Source of the DNA: Streptoverticillium olivoreticuli subsp. olivoreticuli | Lineage (GTDB): Bacteria > Actinomycetota > Actinomycetes > Streptomycetales > Streptomycetaceae | Direction: 5' to 3' | DNA length: 64,000 nucleotides | Assembly: GCF_003391135.1 (NCBI RefSeq) | Contig: NZ_CP031455.1 | Span: 4,247,001 to 4,311,000, forward strand | Shown: positions 1 through 10,587 of the stretch, piece by piece | Layout: each line of letters begins with the position of its first letter | Numbering within the stretch: the first letter of the stretch is position 1 | Notes under the pieces: generated by a model | Told to the model about the DNA's origin: nothing | What the model saw: only the letters and a program-made list of their open reading frames with translations | Database searches by the model: none | Position numbers and translations under genes: made by a program

Positions 1-1428
<1,428 letters not shown>

Positions 1429-1813
1429 ACGGGCTGCTCCTCCTGAAGGGGCGAGCGAGGATGGGTACGGCTGTGCACGCGGTCAGTCTGCCGGGACGGC
1501 GGCCGACCGGCAGGTGGCTGGCACCTGTCCGGATACACCTGTCCCCTGGCCGCAGCGCAGTCCGTCGGAGGCCCTCTCTCCCTCGGCCGGTCCGTCGCGC
1601 GGGCCGCCCGACCGCCATCAGCAGCGACGTCTGGCTCTGGTCACGAATCTACACCGATGGTGGTGGTGAACCCCAGCCCCGCCCGGCCCTGTTCCGCCGA
1701 CGGGCGCCGTGATCGCTTTCCTCCGCAGGCCCCGTGTTGCAGGATGCGATCAGCGCGCGGACGGCGGGGAACCGCCGACGCCGCCGCGCCTGCCGATCTG
1801 TGAGGAGATCCAT
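1429..1813. other. ahcY-fruA divergent intergenic region
   Basis: 385 bp without a convincing gene. It must hold both divergent promoters. The only regular element I see is the CACCTGTCC repeat at 1511-1544. No conserved SAH riboswitch core is recognisable in the ahcY leader on the minus strand. Confidence 0.6.
1511..1544. promoter_or_regulatory. Direct repeat CACCTGTCC x2 plus inverted CAGGTG upstream of ahcY
   Basis: Two perfect copies of CACCTGTCC at 1522-1530 and 1536-1544 lie 14 bp apart, with an inverted CAGGTGG at 1511-1517. They sit about 95-115 bp upstream of the ahcY start, between ahcY and the divergent fruA. The arrangement looks like an operator but no regulator can be named. 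Confidence 0.35.
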
Positions 1814-3784
1814 GTGACCAGTGCAGCCGACCCCTCCGAGGGCGCGGGGGTCAGGGGGCCGGGGCTCAGGCTGCTGGCGGTGACCGCCTGCCCGACTGGC
1901 ATCGCCCACACCTATATGGCCGCGGAGAAGCTGGCGCAGGCCGCCCAGGCGCTCGGTCATGAGATGAAGGTGGAGACGCAGGGGTCGATCGGGGCGGAGA
2001 ACGTCCTGACTGACAACGATGTCAGCCAGGCGGACGGCATCATCGTCGCCGCCGACAAGGACGTCGACCTCGGCCGCTTCGTCGGCAAGCGGGTGCTGTC
2101 CGTGGGGGTGGCCGAGGGCATCCACCACCCGGAGCGGCTGATCGAGCGGGTGCGGAGCGCCCCGGTGCACTCGGGCTCCGGGGGCGGGAGCGGCATCCTT
2201 CCGACGGCCGTCGGGGGCGGGGGCAAGGAGCGCGGCGCCGTCTACAAGGCGCTGATGAACGGCGTCTCGTACATGATCCCCTTCGTGGTCGTCGGCGGGC
2301 TGCTGATCGCGGTGTCGCTCGCGCTGGGCGGTCACACCACGTCCCAGGGGATCGTCTTCGACAACTCCTTCTGGCGGTCCGTCAACGACATCGGCACCAT
2401 CGGTTTCACCTTGATGATCCCGATCCTCTCCGGCTACATCGCCTATGCGATCGGCGACCGGCCCGCGCTGGTGCCGGGCATGGTCGGGGGCTGGATCGCA
2501 GGTCACGGGGAGCTCTACGACAGCAAGGCGGGCGCGGGGTTCATCGGGGCGATCGCGACCGGCTTCCTGGCCGGCTATCTGGTCCGCTGGATCAAGAAGG
2601 TCGAGGTCCCGAAGTTCGTCCGGCCGATCATGCCGGTGATCGTGATCCCGATCGTGGCGACGTCCGCGCTGGGTCTGTTCTTCATCTATGTCATCGGCCG
2701 GCCGATCTCCTGGGTGTTCGAGCATCTGACGAGCTGGCTGGGCGGGCTGACCGGGGCGAGCGCGGCGCTGCTCGGTGTGCTCCTCGGCCTCATGATCGCC
2801 TTCGACATGGGCGGGCCGGTGAACAAGACGGCGTTCCTCTTCGGCGCCGGCCTGGTCTCCAGGAACCCGGAGATCATGGGGATGTGTGCGGCGGCCATTC
2901 CGGTGCCGCCGCTGGGGCAGGGGCTGGCGACGCTGCTGCGGCGCCGGATGTTCACCGACCAGGAGCGGGAGACCGGTCTGGCGGCGCTGTTCATGGGCTT
3001 CTTCGGCATCACCGAGGGCGCGATCCCGTTCGCCGCCGCCCGGCCGGCGCGGGTGATTCCCGCGAACATGCTCGGCGGCGCGGTCGCGGGTGCGATCGCG
3101 GGCCTGGCCGCGGTCAAGGACAGCGTGCCGCACGGCGGTCCGATCGTGGCGCTGCTGGGGGCGGTCGGCGGAGTGCCGATGTTCTTCGTCGCCATCGCCA
3201 TCGGCATGGCGGTGACGGCGCTGACGACGGTCACCCTGATGTCGCTGGGCGGCGGCCGGGTCACGGCGGCCGCTCCCACCGCGCCCTCCGCCCCCGTTCC
3301 CCCGGTGGCTCCGTCGGCCGGGGAGGGTTCGGCTCTCTCGGGTTACCTCACCGAGCGGACCGTACGCACGCGGCTCTCCGCGACCGGCAAGGAGGCGGCG
3401 ATCCGGGAGATGGCCGAACTGCTCGCGGCCTCCGGCAAGGTGACGGATGTCGACGGGCTCGTCCGCGCCGCTCTCGCCCGTGAGGAGCTCGGTACGACCG
3501 GGCTCGGTGAGGAGATCGCCGTTCCGCACGCGAAGACGGCGGCGGTCTCGGGGCCCGTCGTCGGCTTCGCCCGTTCCGCGGAGGGGGTCGAGTGGGGGGC
3601 GCTGGACGGCACGAAGGCCCGGCTGATCTTCATGATCTCGGTACCGGAGGCGGGGGCGGATGACGAGCACCTGCGCCTGCTGGCGATGCTGTCGCGGAAG
3701 TTGATGGATCCGGGGTTCCGGGAGCGGCTGCTCTCGGCGGAGGGGCCGGGGGCGGTCGTGGAGGTGCTCCGGGAGGTCGGATAG
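1814..3784 (+). CDS. fruA: PTS fructose transporter, fused IIB-IIC-IIA
   Basis: Membrane permease that imports fructose and phosphorylates it (expected product fructose-1-phosphate). Domains in order: IIB (about residues 18-115, phospho-Cys 26 in ACPTGIAHT), IIC membrane channel (about 140-490, many hydrophobic segments, motif ITEGAIPFA), and IIA (about 510-656, phospho-His 572 in AVPHAK). The chosen GTG at 1814 follows GGAG seven bases upstream and gives 656 aa; an upstream ATG in the same frame lacks this. Streptomyces fruA normally follows fruR and fruK, but neither is here, so 1-phosphofructokinase must be encoded elsewhere. Sugar specificity is inferred from family. Confidence 0.93.
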   Translation: MTSAADPSEGAGVRGPGLRLLAVTACPTGIAHTYMAAEKLAQAAQALGHEMKVETQGSIGAENVLTDNDVSQADGIIVAADKDVDLGRFVGKRVLSVGVAEGIHHPERLIERVRSAPVHSGSGGGSGILPTAVGGGGKERGAVYKALMNGVSYMIPFVVVGGLLIAVSLALGGHTTSQGIVFDNSFWRSVNDIGTIGFTLMIPILSGYIAYAIGDRPALVPGMVGGWIAGHGELYDSKAGAGFIGAIATGFLAGYLVRWIKKVEVPKFVRPIMPVIVIPIVATSALGLFFIYVIGRPISWVFEHLTSWLGGLTGASAALLGVLLGLMIAFDMGGPVNKTAFLFGAGLVSRNPEIMGMCAAAIPVPPLGQGLATLLRRRMFTDQERETGLAALFMGFFGITEGAIPFAAARPARVIPANMLGGAVAGAIAGLAAVKDSVPHGGPIVALLGAVGGVPMFFVAIAIGMAVTALTTVTLMSLGGGRVTAAAPTAPSAPVPPVAPSAGEGSALSGYLTERTVRTRLSATGKEAAIREMAELLAASGKVTDVDGLVRAALAREELGTTGLGEEIAVPHAKTAAVSGPVVGFARSAEGVEWGALDGTKARLIFMISVPEAGADDEHLRLLAMLSRKLMDPGFRERLLSAEGPGAVVEVLREVG

Positions 3785-3827
3785 GGGCGCTTCGCCCTGC
3801 CCGGCCTCCCTTCCGCGACCGTGGCCC

Positions 3828-4796
3828 TCAGTGGCGGGCCGGGCCGCCCGGGGTCGCCGCCGGGTCCTCGCCCGCCGCTGCCGCTTCCTCGCTGTAGATG
3901 TCCGGTTCGAGGTAGATGGCCCGGGCGATCGGGACCGCCTCGCGGATGCGGGACTCGGCGGCGTCGATCGCGCGGGCGATCTCGGTGGCGGTCTCGTCGT
4001 GCCGTACGGCGATCTTGGCGGCGACGAGCAGCTCCTCGGGGCCGAGGTGGAGCGTGCGCATGTGGATGACGCGGGTGACCGTGTCGCCGTCCACGGCGGC
4101 CGCGCGGATCTTCGCGATCTGCTCGGGGCCGGCCGCCTCGCCGAGCAGCAGGGACTTGGTCTCGGCGGCCAGGACCAGCGCGATCAGGACGAGCAGGATG
4201 CCGATGCACAGCGTGCCGATGCCGTCCCACACGCCGTCGCCGGTGGCGAGCGTCAGGCCCACGCCGAACAGTGCGAGGACGAGGCCGATGAGGGCGCCGA
4301 AGTCCTCCAGCAGGACGACGGGGAGCTCGGGGGCCTTGGCCGTGCGGATGAAGGAGCCCCACGACTGCTTTCCGCGCAGTGCGTTGGACTCCTTGATGGC
4401 CGTACGGAAGGAGAAGCCCTCGGCGACGACCGCGAAGACGAGCACGGCGACCGGCCAGTACCAGTTGTCCAGCTCGTGCGGTTCCTTGATCTTCTCGTAG
4501 CCCTCGTACAGCGCGAAGACGCCGCCGATGGTGAACAGGACGATGGAGACGAGGAATCCGTAGATGTAGCGCTCGCGGCCGTAGCCGAAGGGGTGCTCCT
4601 CGCTCGCCTTCTTCTGCGCCTTGCGGCCGCCCAGCAGGAGCAGGACCTGGTTGCCGGAGTCGGCGACCGAGTGCACCCCTTCGGCGAGCATCGACGACGA
4701 GCCGCTGAACGCGAACGCGACGAATTTCGCCACGGCGATGGCCATGTTGGCCCCCAGCGCGGCGACGATGGCCTTGGTTCCGCCTGATGCACTCAT
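3828..4796 (-). CDS. Cation diffusion facilitator (CDF) transporter
   Basis: Predicted inner-membrane divalent-cation/H+ antiporter exporting metals such as Zn2+. 322 aa with about six membrane spans: the metal-site motif HSVADSGNQ in TM2, DFGALIG in TM5, and a cytoplasmic C-terminal domain after about residue 215. The long TM3-TM4 region and SFRTAIKESN segment resemble the SLC30A9-like branch. ATG at 4796 has GGAAGGG upstream. It is the last gene of the minus-strand mannose run (85 bp below manA) and converges on fruA. The exact metal cannot be read from sequence. Confidence 0.88.
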   Translation of the reverse strand: MSASGGTKAIVAALGANMAIAVAKFVAFAFSGSSSMLAEGVHSVADSGNQVLLLLGGRKAQKKASEEHPFGYGRERYIYGFLVSIVLFTIGGVFALYEGYEKIKEPHELDNWYWPVAVLVFAVVAEGFSFRTAIKESNALRGKQSWGSFIRTAKAPELPVVLLEDFGALIGLVLALFGVGLTLATGDGVWDGIGTLCIGILLVLIALVLAAETKSLLLGEAAGPEQIAKIRAAAVDGDTVTRVIHMRTLHLGPEELLVAAKIAVRHDETATEIARAIDAAESRIREAVPIARAIYLEPDIYSEEAAAAGEDPAATPGGPARH

Positions 4797-4882
4797 GAAT
4801 GCGGCTTGTCCCTTCCGCCCGGCTGTTGCTTTGCTTTTCCTTTACGGCGGGTCATTGTCGCAGCCGCCGGGCGGGAGGCGGG

Positions 4883-6088
4883 TCAGACGGCGACCGTGGC
4901 CCGGAAGACGGTGGCGTCGTCGCCGGTGAGTTCGGTGCGCTCGTAGGCCCGTACGAACGCGGACTCGCCCCTGCGAAGGCTCAGCTCGGTGCCGTCGGCG
5001 GCGCGTACGACCGCGGTGCCGGAGGTGCACAGGAGGATCTGGGGGGCGCCCGGGGGCAGGGTGGCGGGGGTTTCGGAGGAGGGTGCGAAGACGTAGCGGG
5101 AGAGGCGGAATTCGTCGACCGGTGTCGCGTAGACCTCTTCGCCGCCCGCGTCGGCCTCGGGGCGCAGGACGGCGGGGTCGGTGCTCTCGAAGCGGACGAC
5201 GCGCAGCAGTTCGGGGACGTCGATGTGTTTCGGCGTCAGGCCGCAGCGCAGCACGTTGTCCGAGTTGGCCATGACTTCGACGCCGAGGCCGTCGAGGTAG
5301 GCGTGGGGGACGCCCGCGCCGAGGTAGAGGGCCTCGCCGGGGTTGAGGCGCACGTGGTTGAGGAGCATGGCGGCGATGACGCCGGGGTCGCCGGGGTAGT
5401 GGCGGGCGATCGAGGCGTAGGCGGCGTACGCGTCCCGGTGCGGGCCGTCCTCGGCGGCGAGCCGTTCGGCGGCGGCGGAGGCCTCGTGGACGGTTTCCGC
5501 GATGGCGGTGTGGTCGGCGGTGAGGACGGCGGTGAGGACCTCGCGCAGGGCGTCAGCCTCGGGCCGGGCGTGCAGGAGGTCGACGTACGGCTTGAGGGAG
5601 TCGACGTCGAGGGCGGCGAGCAGCTCGGCCGTCCCGGTGGGGGCGCGAAAGCCGCAGAGCCCCTCGAAAGGGGTGAGGGCGCAGAGCAGTTCGGGTTTGT
5701 GGTTGGCGTCCCGGTAGGTGCGGTGCGGGGCGTCGACGGGGATGCCGCGCGCCTCCTCGTCGGCGAATCCGGCCCTGGCCCGGTCGAGGTCGGGGTGGAC
5801 CTGGAGGGACAGCGGGGAGGCGGCGGCGAGGAGTTTGAGCAGGAACGGCAGCCGCGGGCCGAAGCGGCGTACGGTCTCCGGGCCGAGTTCGGCCTCGGGG
5901 GCGTCGGCGATGGTGTCGCACAGGGGCCGGGGCCCGTCGCCGCGGTCGACGCGGGAGGGGGCGCCGGGGTGGGCGCCCATCCAGAGTTCGGCCTGCGGTT
6001 CGCCGGTGGGAGTGGTGCCGAGCAGCTCGGGGATCGCGGTGGTGGAGCCCCAGGCGTAGGGGCGCACGGTGTTGGCGAGGCGGTCCAT
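4883..6088 (-). CDS. manA: Mannose-6-phosphate isomerase, class I
   Basis: Interconverts fructose-6-phosphate and mannose-6-phosphate, feeding GDP-mannose for glycans and phosphoinositol mannosides. 401 aa from ATG 6088 (MDRLANTVRPYAWGS); the frame is open further upstream but an AGGA precedes this ATG and homologues start here. Type I zinc-site elements are visible: LQVHPD, NHKPELL and the GVPHAYLDG...EVMANSDNVLR block. Neighbours are a SIS-domain isomerase-like gene 100 bp upstream and manB further up, all on the minus strand, which supports a mannose-phosphate role. Confidence 0.94.
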   Translation of the reverse strand: MDRLANTVRPYAWGSTTAIPELLGTTPTGEPQAELWMGAHPGAPSRVDRGDGPRPLCDTIADAPEAELGPETVRRFGPRLPFLLKLLAAASPLSLQVHPDLDRARAGFADEEARGIPVDAPHRTYRDANHKPELLCALTPFEGLCGFRAPTGTAELLAALDVDSLKPYVDLLHARPEADALREVLTAVLTADHTAIAETVHEASAAAERLAAEDGPHRDAYAAYASIARHYPGDPGVIAAMLLNHVRLNPGEALYLGAGVPHAYLDGLGVEVMANSDNVLRCGLTPKHIDVPELLRVVRFESTDPAVLRPEADAGGEEVYATPVDEFRLSRYVFAPSSETPATLPPGAPQILLCTSGTAVVRAADGTELSLRRGESAFVRAYERTELTGDDATVFRATVAV

Positions 6089-6188
6089 GGGGGCGGGTTC
6101 CTGACTGTTCGTGCGGCTGGGTTCCGGCCTGCTCGGGGCGTGTTCACGGGCCCGGTCGTCGGTCACTGGCCCGTGCCGCCTCCTCGTT

Positions 6189-7346
6189 CTACGGGGTGGA
6201 GGCGAGCGCCAGATAGACGGCGGCGAAATCCGTGATGGCGAGGAGCTCCGCCGCGGTCTCCAGGGGCGTGCCGCCCTCGGTCGCCTCCAGCTCGCTGATG
6301 GGGGTCTCGCGCTGGAGGGCGAGTTCGCGGGCGGCGGGGCCCGGGGAGGTGATGTCCGGTTCGCGCTCGCGGAGCAGGACCACGCGGGCGTGCAGGGCCT
6401 CGGGGTCCTCCACGCGGTCGCGGAAGAAGTCCTCCGGGTCGGCGCCCGCGGCGAAGTCCCCGGCGAGCAGCGTGCCGTGCGCGGTCAGCGCCTCGGGCAG
6501 TTCGGCGGCGAGCGCGGGACGGCCGGCGAGCGCGGCGAGGACGGTGGCGAAGTGGCGGCCCACCGCGGCGGCGAGGTCGCCCTCGGACCAGATCAGCGGG
6601 AGGGTGCCCGCGAGCTCGGCCGCGAGGGTCTTGGCGGGGTTGCTGTAGGTGGCGTGGGCGGGGCCGCAGACCTCCGCGACCTGGTCGAGCCGGTCGGCGA
6701 GGGACTCGATGGCGCCCTGGTCGGCGGCGAGCAGGCCGATGCGGTCGGCGAGGGCGAGCAGCGGGGTGAGCAGGGACCAGAGGGTGCCGGGGCCGATGGG
6801 GAGCGCGGCCCTGCCGCCGGTGGTCTCCGTGTCGCCGGTGCGCGGGCCGCCCGGGGCGGCGGTCAGCGGGATGGCCAGGCCGCGGGCCTGTTCTGTGGCG
6901 TCGGCGAGGGGGGTGCCCGCCGGGGTGACGCAGACGACGGAGCAGCCCCGGCGGTACGCCTGCTCCAGCAGGATCGCGAGGCCGGGTTCGGTGCCGTCGG
7001 GGCTGGCGACCAGCAGCAGGTCCAGCGGGCCCGTCCAGCCGGGGAGGGTCCAGCGCAGGGCGCCGGGGGCCGGGGCGACGCCGGTGGGGCGGATCAGGGT
7101 GACCGGGGCGCTGCCGCCGGCGAGTGCCGTCAGGAGGTCCGCGGCACAGCCCGCGGCGGGGGTGGGCCCGGCGACGAGGACGGCGCGCGGGCGGCCGTCC
7201 GGCCGGAGCGCCCCGACGCCCGCTTCCGCGGCGTTGCGGGCGGCCGTGCGGACCCGGGCGCCGGATTCCGCGGCGCCGCGCAGGAGGCCGTGGAGGTCGG
7301 CTCGGGACAGGGCTTCCGGATCGTCGAGGAGTGACTCGTCGAACAC
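6189..7346 (-). CDS. SIS-domain protein, phosphosugar isomerase-like
   Basis: 385 aa, GTG start with GGAGG ten bases upstream. The layout is that of bacterial bifunctional phosphoglucose/phosphomannose isomerase-like proteins: an N-terminal SIS fold (about 40-170, AVLVAGPTPAAGCAADLL) and a C-terminal PGI/PMI-type half (about 215-385). It lies between manB/Trm112-like and manA on the same strand, so a role in hexose-phosphate interconversion is likely. The catalytic residues of the bifunctional enzymes are not obvious to me, so it may be a degenerate or regulatory paralogue. Confidence 0.8.
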   Translation of the reverse strand: MFDESLLDDPEALSRADLHGLLRGAAESGARVRTAARNAAEAGVGALRPDGRPRAVLVAGPTPAAGCAADLLTALAGGSAPVTLIRPTGVAPAPGALRWTLPGWTGPLDLLLVASPDGTEPGLAILLEQAYRRGCSVVCVTPAGTPLADATEQARGLAIPLTAAPGGPRTGDTETTGGRAALPIGPGTLWSLLTPLLALADRIGLLAADQGAIESLADRLDQVAEVCGPAHATYSNPAKTLAAELAGTLPLIWSEGDLAAAVGRHFATVLAALAGRPALAAELPEALTAHGTLLAGDFAAGADPEDFFRDRVEDPEALHARVVLLREREPDITSPGPAARELALQRETPISELEATEGGTPLETAAELLAITDFAAVYLALASTP

Positions 7347-7411
7347 CGTTGATCAGCCTCCGATCGCCGTGGCGTACGCCGTACGGGTGTGTGCCGGGCC
7401 GGGCGGACGGG

Positions 7412-7588
7412 TCAGGCGGGGCGCCGGGCCTCGTCCACGAGCAGGACGGGGATGCCGTCGCGCACGGGGTAGGCCAGACCGCAGCTCTTGCTCTCGCACA
7501 CCAGCTCGGCGGCCTGCTCCTCCTCGTGGAGGGGTGCGTGGCACTCCGGGCAGGCGAGGATCTCCAGGAGACCGGCTTCGAGCGGCAT
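7412..7588 (-). CDS. Trm112-like small zinc-ribbon protein
   Basis: 58-aa protein, MPLEAGLLEILACPECHAP at the N-terminus, then a second Cys pair (CESKSC) and the conserved GLAYPVRDGIPVLL block. This matches the Trm112/UPF0434 family of small zinc-ribbon proteins; in eukaryotes the relative activates methyltransferases, while in Streptomyces the function is unknown. AAGGGA lies about seven bases before ATG 7588. It sits between manB (153 bp upstream) and the SIS gene (65 bp downstream), probably one transcript. Confidence 0.9.
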   Translation of the reverse strand: MPLEAGLLEILACPECHAPLHEEEQAAELVCESKSCGLAYPVRDGIPVLLVDEARRPA

Positions 7589-7741
7589 GGGGGTTCCCTT
7601 CGGCGTGTACGTCCCTTGCCCGGCCAGCGTAGTCGCTCCCGCTGGGGGTGGCGGATATCCGGGGCGTCGTGGGTCGGCGGTTCCGCTTCCGTGCCGGGGT
7701 GGGTGGGGCGGGGGCGGGCGGCCCCCGCCCCCGGGCCGTCG

Positions 7742-9100
7742 CTACGCGCGGATGATGGAGAGGACCTCGTCGCGGACGCGGGCCACCGTTTGCGCGTCGC
7801 GTGCCTCGACGTTCAGGCGGAGGAGCGGCTCCGTGTTGGAGGCCCGGAGGTTGAACCACCAGTCGGCGGCCGTCACGGTCAGGCCGTCGAGCTCGTCCAG
7901 CTGCACGTCGTCGCGGTCCGCGTACGCCGTCCTGACCGCGGCCGCCCGTCCGGCCTGGTCGGCCACGGTGCTGTTGATCTCGCCGGACGCGGCGTAGCGG
8001 TCGTACTGGGCGACGAGTCGCGAGAGCGGCTCGTCCTGCCCGCCGAGCGCCGCGAGCACGTGCATCGCGGCGAGCATGCCGGTGTCCGCGTTCCAGAAGT
8101 CGCGGAAGTAGTAGTGCGCGGAGTGCTCGCCGCCGAAGATCGCGCCGGTGCGGGCCATCTCCTCCTTGATGAAGGAGTGCCCCACGCGCGTGCGCACGGC
8201 CTTGCCGCCGTGCTCCTTGACGACCTCGGGCACCGACCACGAGGTGATGAGGTTGTGGATGACCGTGCCGCCGGGGTGCTTGGCGAGCTCGCGGGCGGCG
8301 ACCAGGGCGGTGATGGCGGACGGGGAGACCGGGTCGCCGTTCTCGTCGATGACGAAGCAGCGGTCGGCGTCGCCGTCGAAGGCGAGCCCGATGTCGGCGC
8401 CGACCTCGCGCACCCGCGCCTGGAGGTCGACGAGGTTCTTCGGGTCGAGGGGGTTGGCCTCGTGGTTGGGGAAGGTGCCGTCCAACTCGAAGTACATCGC
8501 GTCGAGTTCGGTCGGCAGTCCGTCGAGGACGGTCGGGACGGTGTGGCCGCCCATGCCGTTGCCCGCGTCCACCACGACCTTCAGCGGCCGGATGCCGGAC
8601 AGGTCGACGAGGCCGCGCAGGTGCTCGGCGTAGTCGCCGAGGACGTCCCGCCTGGTGATCGTGCCGGGGGTGGCGGCCGGTTCGGGCGCCCCGGTCTCCG
8701 TCCACCCCTCCACGAGCGCGCGGATGTCGGCGAGGCCGGTGTCCTGGCCGACGGGGGCCGCGCCGGCCCGGCACATCTTGATGCCGTTGTACTGCGCGGG
8801 GTTGTGCGAGGCGGTGAACATCGCGCCGGGCAGGCCGAGTGCGCCGCTGGCGAAATACAGTTCGTCGGTCGAGCAGAGCCCGATCTCGGTGACGTCGACG
8901 CCGAGCGCCGCCGCGCCCCGCGCGAAGGCCCGGGACAGGCCGGGCGAGGAGGGGCGCATGTCGTGCCCGGTCACGATCGCGTCCGCGCCGGTGATCTGGG
9001 CGAAGGCGGCGCCGAACAGCTCGGCCAGCGGCTCGTCCCACTGGTCGGGGACGACACCGCGGATGTCGTACGCCTTCACGATCTGCGACAGATCAGCCAC
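7742..9100 (-). CDS. manB: Phosphomannomutase/phosphoglucomutase
   Basis: Converts mannose-6-phosphate to mannose-1-phosphate (possibly also glucose phosphates). 452 aa from GTG 9100; GGAGG is eight bases upstream, so the longer ATG-initiated frame is rejected. Alpha-D-phosphohexomutase marks: phosphoserine loop FTASHNPAQYNG (near residue 95), Mg-binding FDGDADR (near 235), sugar-binding GEHSAHYYF (near 335) and the C-terminal phosphate-binding RASNTEPLLR. With manA and the sugar nucleotidyltransferase at 21.3-22.4 kb it completes a GDP-mannose-type route. Confidence 0.95.
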   Translation of the reverse strand: MADLSQIVKAYDIRGVVPDQWDEPLAELFGAAFAQITGADAIVTGHDMRPSSPGLSRAFARGAAALGVDVTEIGLCSTDELYFASGALGLPGAMFTASHNPAQYNGIKMCRAGAAPVGQDTGLADIRALVEGWTETGAPEPAATPGTITRRDVLGDYAEHLRGLVDLSGIRPLKVVVDAGNGMGGHTVPTVLDGLPTELDAMYFELDGTFPNHEANPLDPKNLVDLQARVREVGADIGLAFDGDADRCFVIDENGDPVSPSAITALVAARELAKHPGGTVIHNLITSWSVPEVVKEHGGKAVRTRVGHSFIKEEMARTGAIFGGEHSAHYYFRDFWNADTGMLAAMHVLAALGGQDEPLSRLVAQYDRYAASGEINSTVADQAGRAAAVRTAYADRDDVQLDELDGLTVTAADWWFNLRASNTEPLLRLNVEARDAQTVARVRDEVLSIIRA

Positions 9101-9236
9101 AGCCAACCCCTCCTGGAGTCCTTTACGGGGACACAAACCTACCTGGAGGCACTGACAATCCGGGTATCGAACGAGCGGAAGGCCGGGTATGGAGGGGTGT
9201 TGACGGCCACCGGGCCCGGGCCGGGCCGTCGGGGCG

Positions 9237-9677
9237 TCAGGAGTCGGGCGAGCGCAGCACCCTGAGGTGGCCTCGGCGCGCGACCTCCATCGGGTCGGCC
9301 TCGCGGCCGTTGGGCCCGACGGCGCCGGGGGTGCCCGCCGGTCCGGTCAGGCGCTCCTGCGGGCGGGCCGCCTCCCGCACGGCGTTGGCCAGCGCTTCGA
9401 GGTCGTCGCCGCTGGGGCGGGCGGGGCCGCTGTCGAGGGCGAGCCGGACCACGTCCCAGCCGCGCGGTGCGGTCAGGCGCTCGGAGTGCTCGGCGCACAG
9501 GTCGTAGCAATGGGGCTCGGCGTAGGTGGCGAGCGGTCCGAGAACGGCGGTCGAATCGGCGTAGACGTACGTCAGCGTCGCGACGGCCGGGCGGCCGCAC
9601 GCAGTGCGCGAACAGCGACGTACAGGGCTCACGAGGTTGGACGGTACCGCACTCTTGAGCGGTCCGCGACGACTCAC
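9237..9677 (-). CDS. DUF3499 family protein
   Basis: 146-aa actinobacterial protein of unknown function. The GTG at 9677 is preceded by GGAGGAG nine bases upstream. The Cys pattern CSRTAC near the N-terminus and CYDLC about 35 residues later, plus His residues, suggests a bound metal. The conserved core runs SPVRRCSRTACGRPAV to TAPRGWDVVRL. It is upstream of manB on the same strand (136-bp gap) and divergent from the zincin-like gene at 9950. No function is assigned. Confidence 0.88.
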   Translation of the reverse strand: MSRRGPLKSAVPSNLVSPVRRCSRTACGRPAVATLTYVYADSTAVLGPLATYAEPHCYDLCAEHSERLTAPRGWDVVRLALDSGPARPSGDDLEALANAVREAARPQERLTGPAGTPGAVGPNGREADPMEVARRGHLRVLRSPDS

Positions 9678-9935
9678 CCCCGGCTCACTCCTCCGTGTCG
9701 GCTCCGTTCGCCCTGTGGACGCCGTTTCCGTACCGCCTGGTTGACCTGCGCGGAGGCCCCGAGGGCAGGGCGCGGCGGCAAGAAAATCTGTCATCAAGCT
9801 GTCTGCACAGTGTCCTTCAACGAGCACGACCCCGTCCTGCACATGGCCGTAATTGATCGCAGAGATGACCAAAATGTTCATCCAGCGACATTCGGCTGAT
9901 ATGCGATCACTACGTGCACACGGCCGGGCGACGGC

Positions 9936-9941
9936 TACCCT
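9936..9941 (+). promoter_or_regulatory. -10 element TACCCT
   Basis: TACCCT lies eight bases before the ATG at 9950, with no good ribosome site between, so transcription should begin at or next to the start codon (leaderless or nearly so). Confidence 0.5.
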
Positions 9942-9949
9942 CGGGAGTG

Positions 9950-10468
9950 ATGGACAGCCCCGTACCCCCTCCGGCCACCACCGGAGGTGCCCCCAGCCCC
10001 CCCAGCCCCGCCGGCCCGCGACCGCGTCACCGCGACCGCCATGGTCGCGGCATGCGCGGACCGATCGCCCCGCCCCAAGTGCCGCTGTCGGTCAGCCGGG
10101 GCGAGGCGTTCGTCGACCTGGTGCACGACTCCGCGGAGCGGCTGGAGCGGCTCTGGCCGCAGCTGTCCGCGGTCGACTTCGTCGTGCGCGAGGTGCCGGT
10201 CACCACCCGTGACGGCCGTGGCACCATGAGCGACTCCGAGGGGCTCGACGCCTTCGAGTTCGACGGCGAGACGGTGCCGCTCGGGCGGTACGTCGCCGCC
10301 CACGGCGACGCCCCCGACCGGATCGTGATCTACCGGCGGCCGGTGGAGATCCGCACCAAGACCCGGGACGAGCGCGCGCTGCTCGTGCACGAGGTCGTGG
10401 TGGAGCAGGTCGCCGAACTCCTCGGGCTCGCACCGGAGTCGGTGGACCCGCGGTACGGCCAGGACTGA
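9950..10468 (+). CDS. Zincin-like metallopeptidase family protein with altered HExxH
   Basis: 172 aa. N-terminal 40 residues are Pro/Arg-rich and probably disordered; the conserved domain (about 45-172) matches the PF06262-type possible zinc metallopeptidase. The expected HExxHxxG is present only as HEVVVEQ: the second metal-ligand His is Val, so a classical zinc site is unlikely. ATG at 9950 is chosen because a TACCCT -10 element lies just upstream and homologues start with MDS; an ATG at 10052 is an alternative. It converges on the DUF5719 gene. Function unknown. Confidence 0.8.
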   Translation: MDSPVPPPATTGGAPSPPSPAGPRPRHRDRHGRGMRGPIAPPQVPLSVSRGEAFVDLVHDSAERLERLWPQLSAVDFVVREVPVTTRDGRGTMSDSEGLDAFEFDGETVPLGRYVAAHGDAPDRIVIYRRPVEIRTKTRDERALLVHEVVVEQVAELLGLAPESVDPRYGQD

Positions 10469-10587
10469 CCGCCGCGCGGGCCGGTGGCCCCAACGCGGCG
10501 GCGCGCGGCGGCGATCCGTGCCGCACCGGAGGTTTGGGAGCCGATGACGCGCCAATGGCCGGAGGCGGAGAAACCCGCCCCCTCGCG

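Noticed and set aside
1429..1700. SAH riboswitch in the ahcY leader
   Set aside because: The minus-strand leader lacks the conserved GAGGAGCG-TGC core and matching pairing; only a short direct repeat is visible.
1649..3670. 673-residue minus-strand frame opposite fruA
   Set aside because: Low-complexity Arg/Asp/Gly composition without motifs; the plus strand has clear PTS domains.
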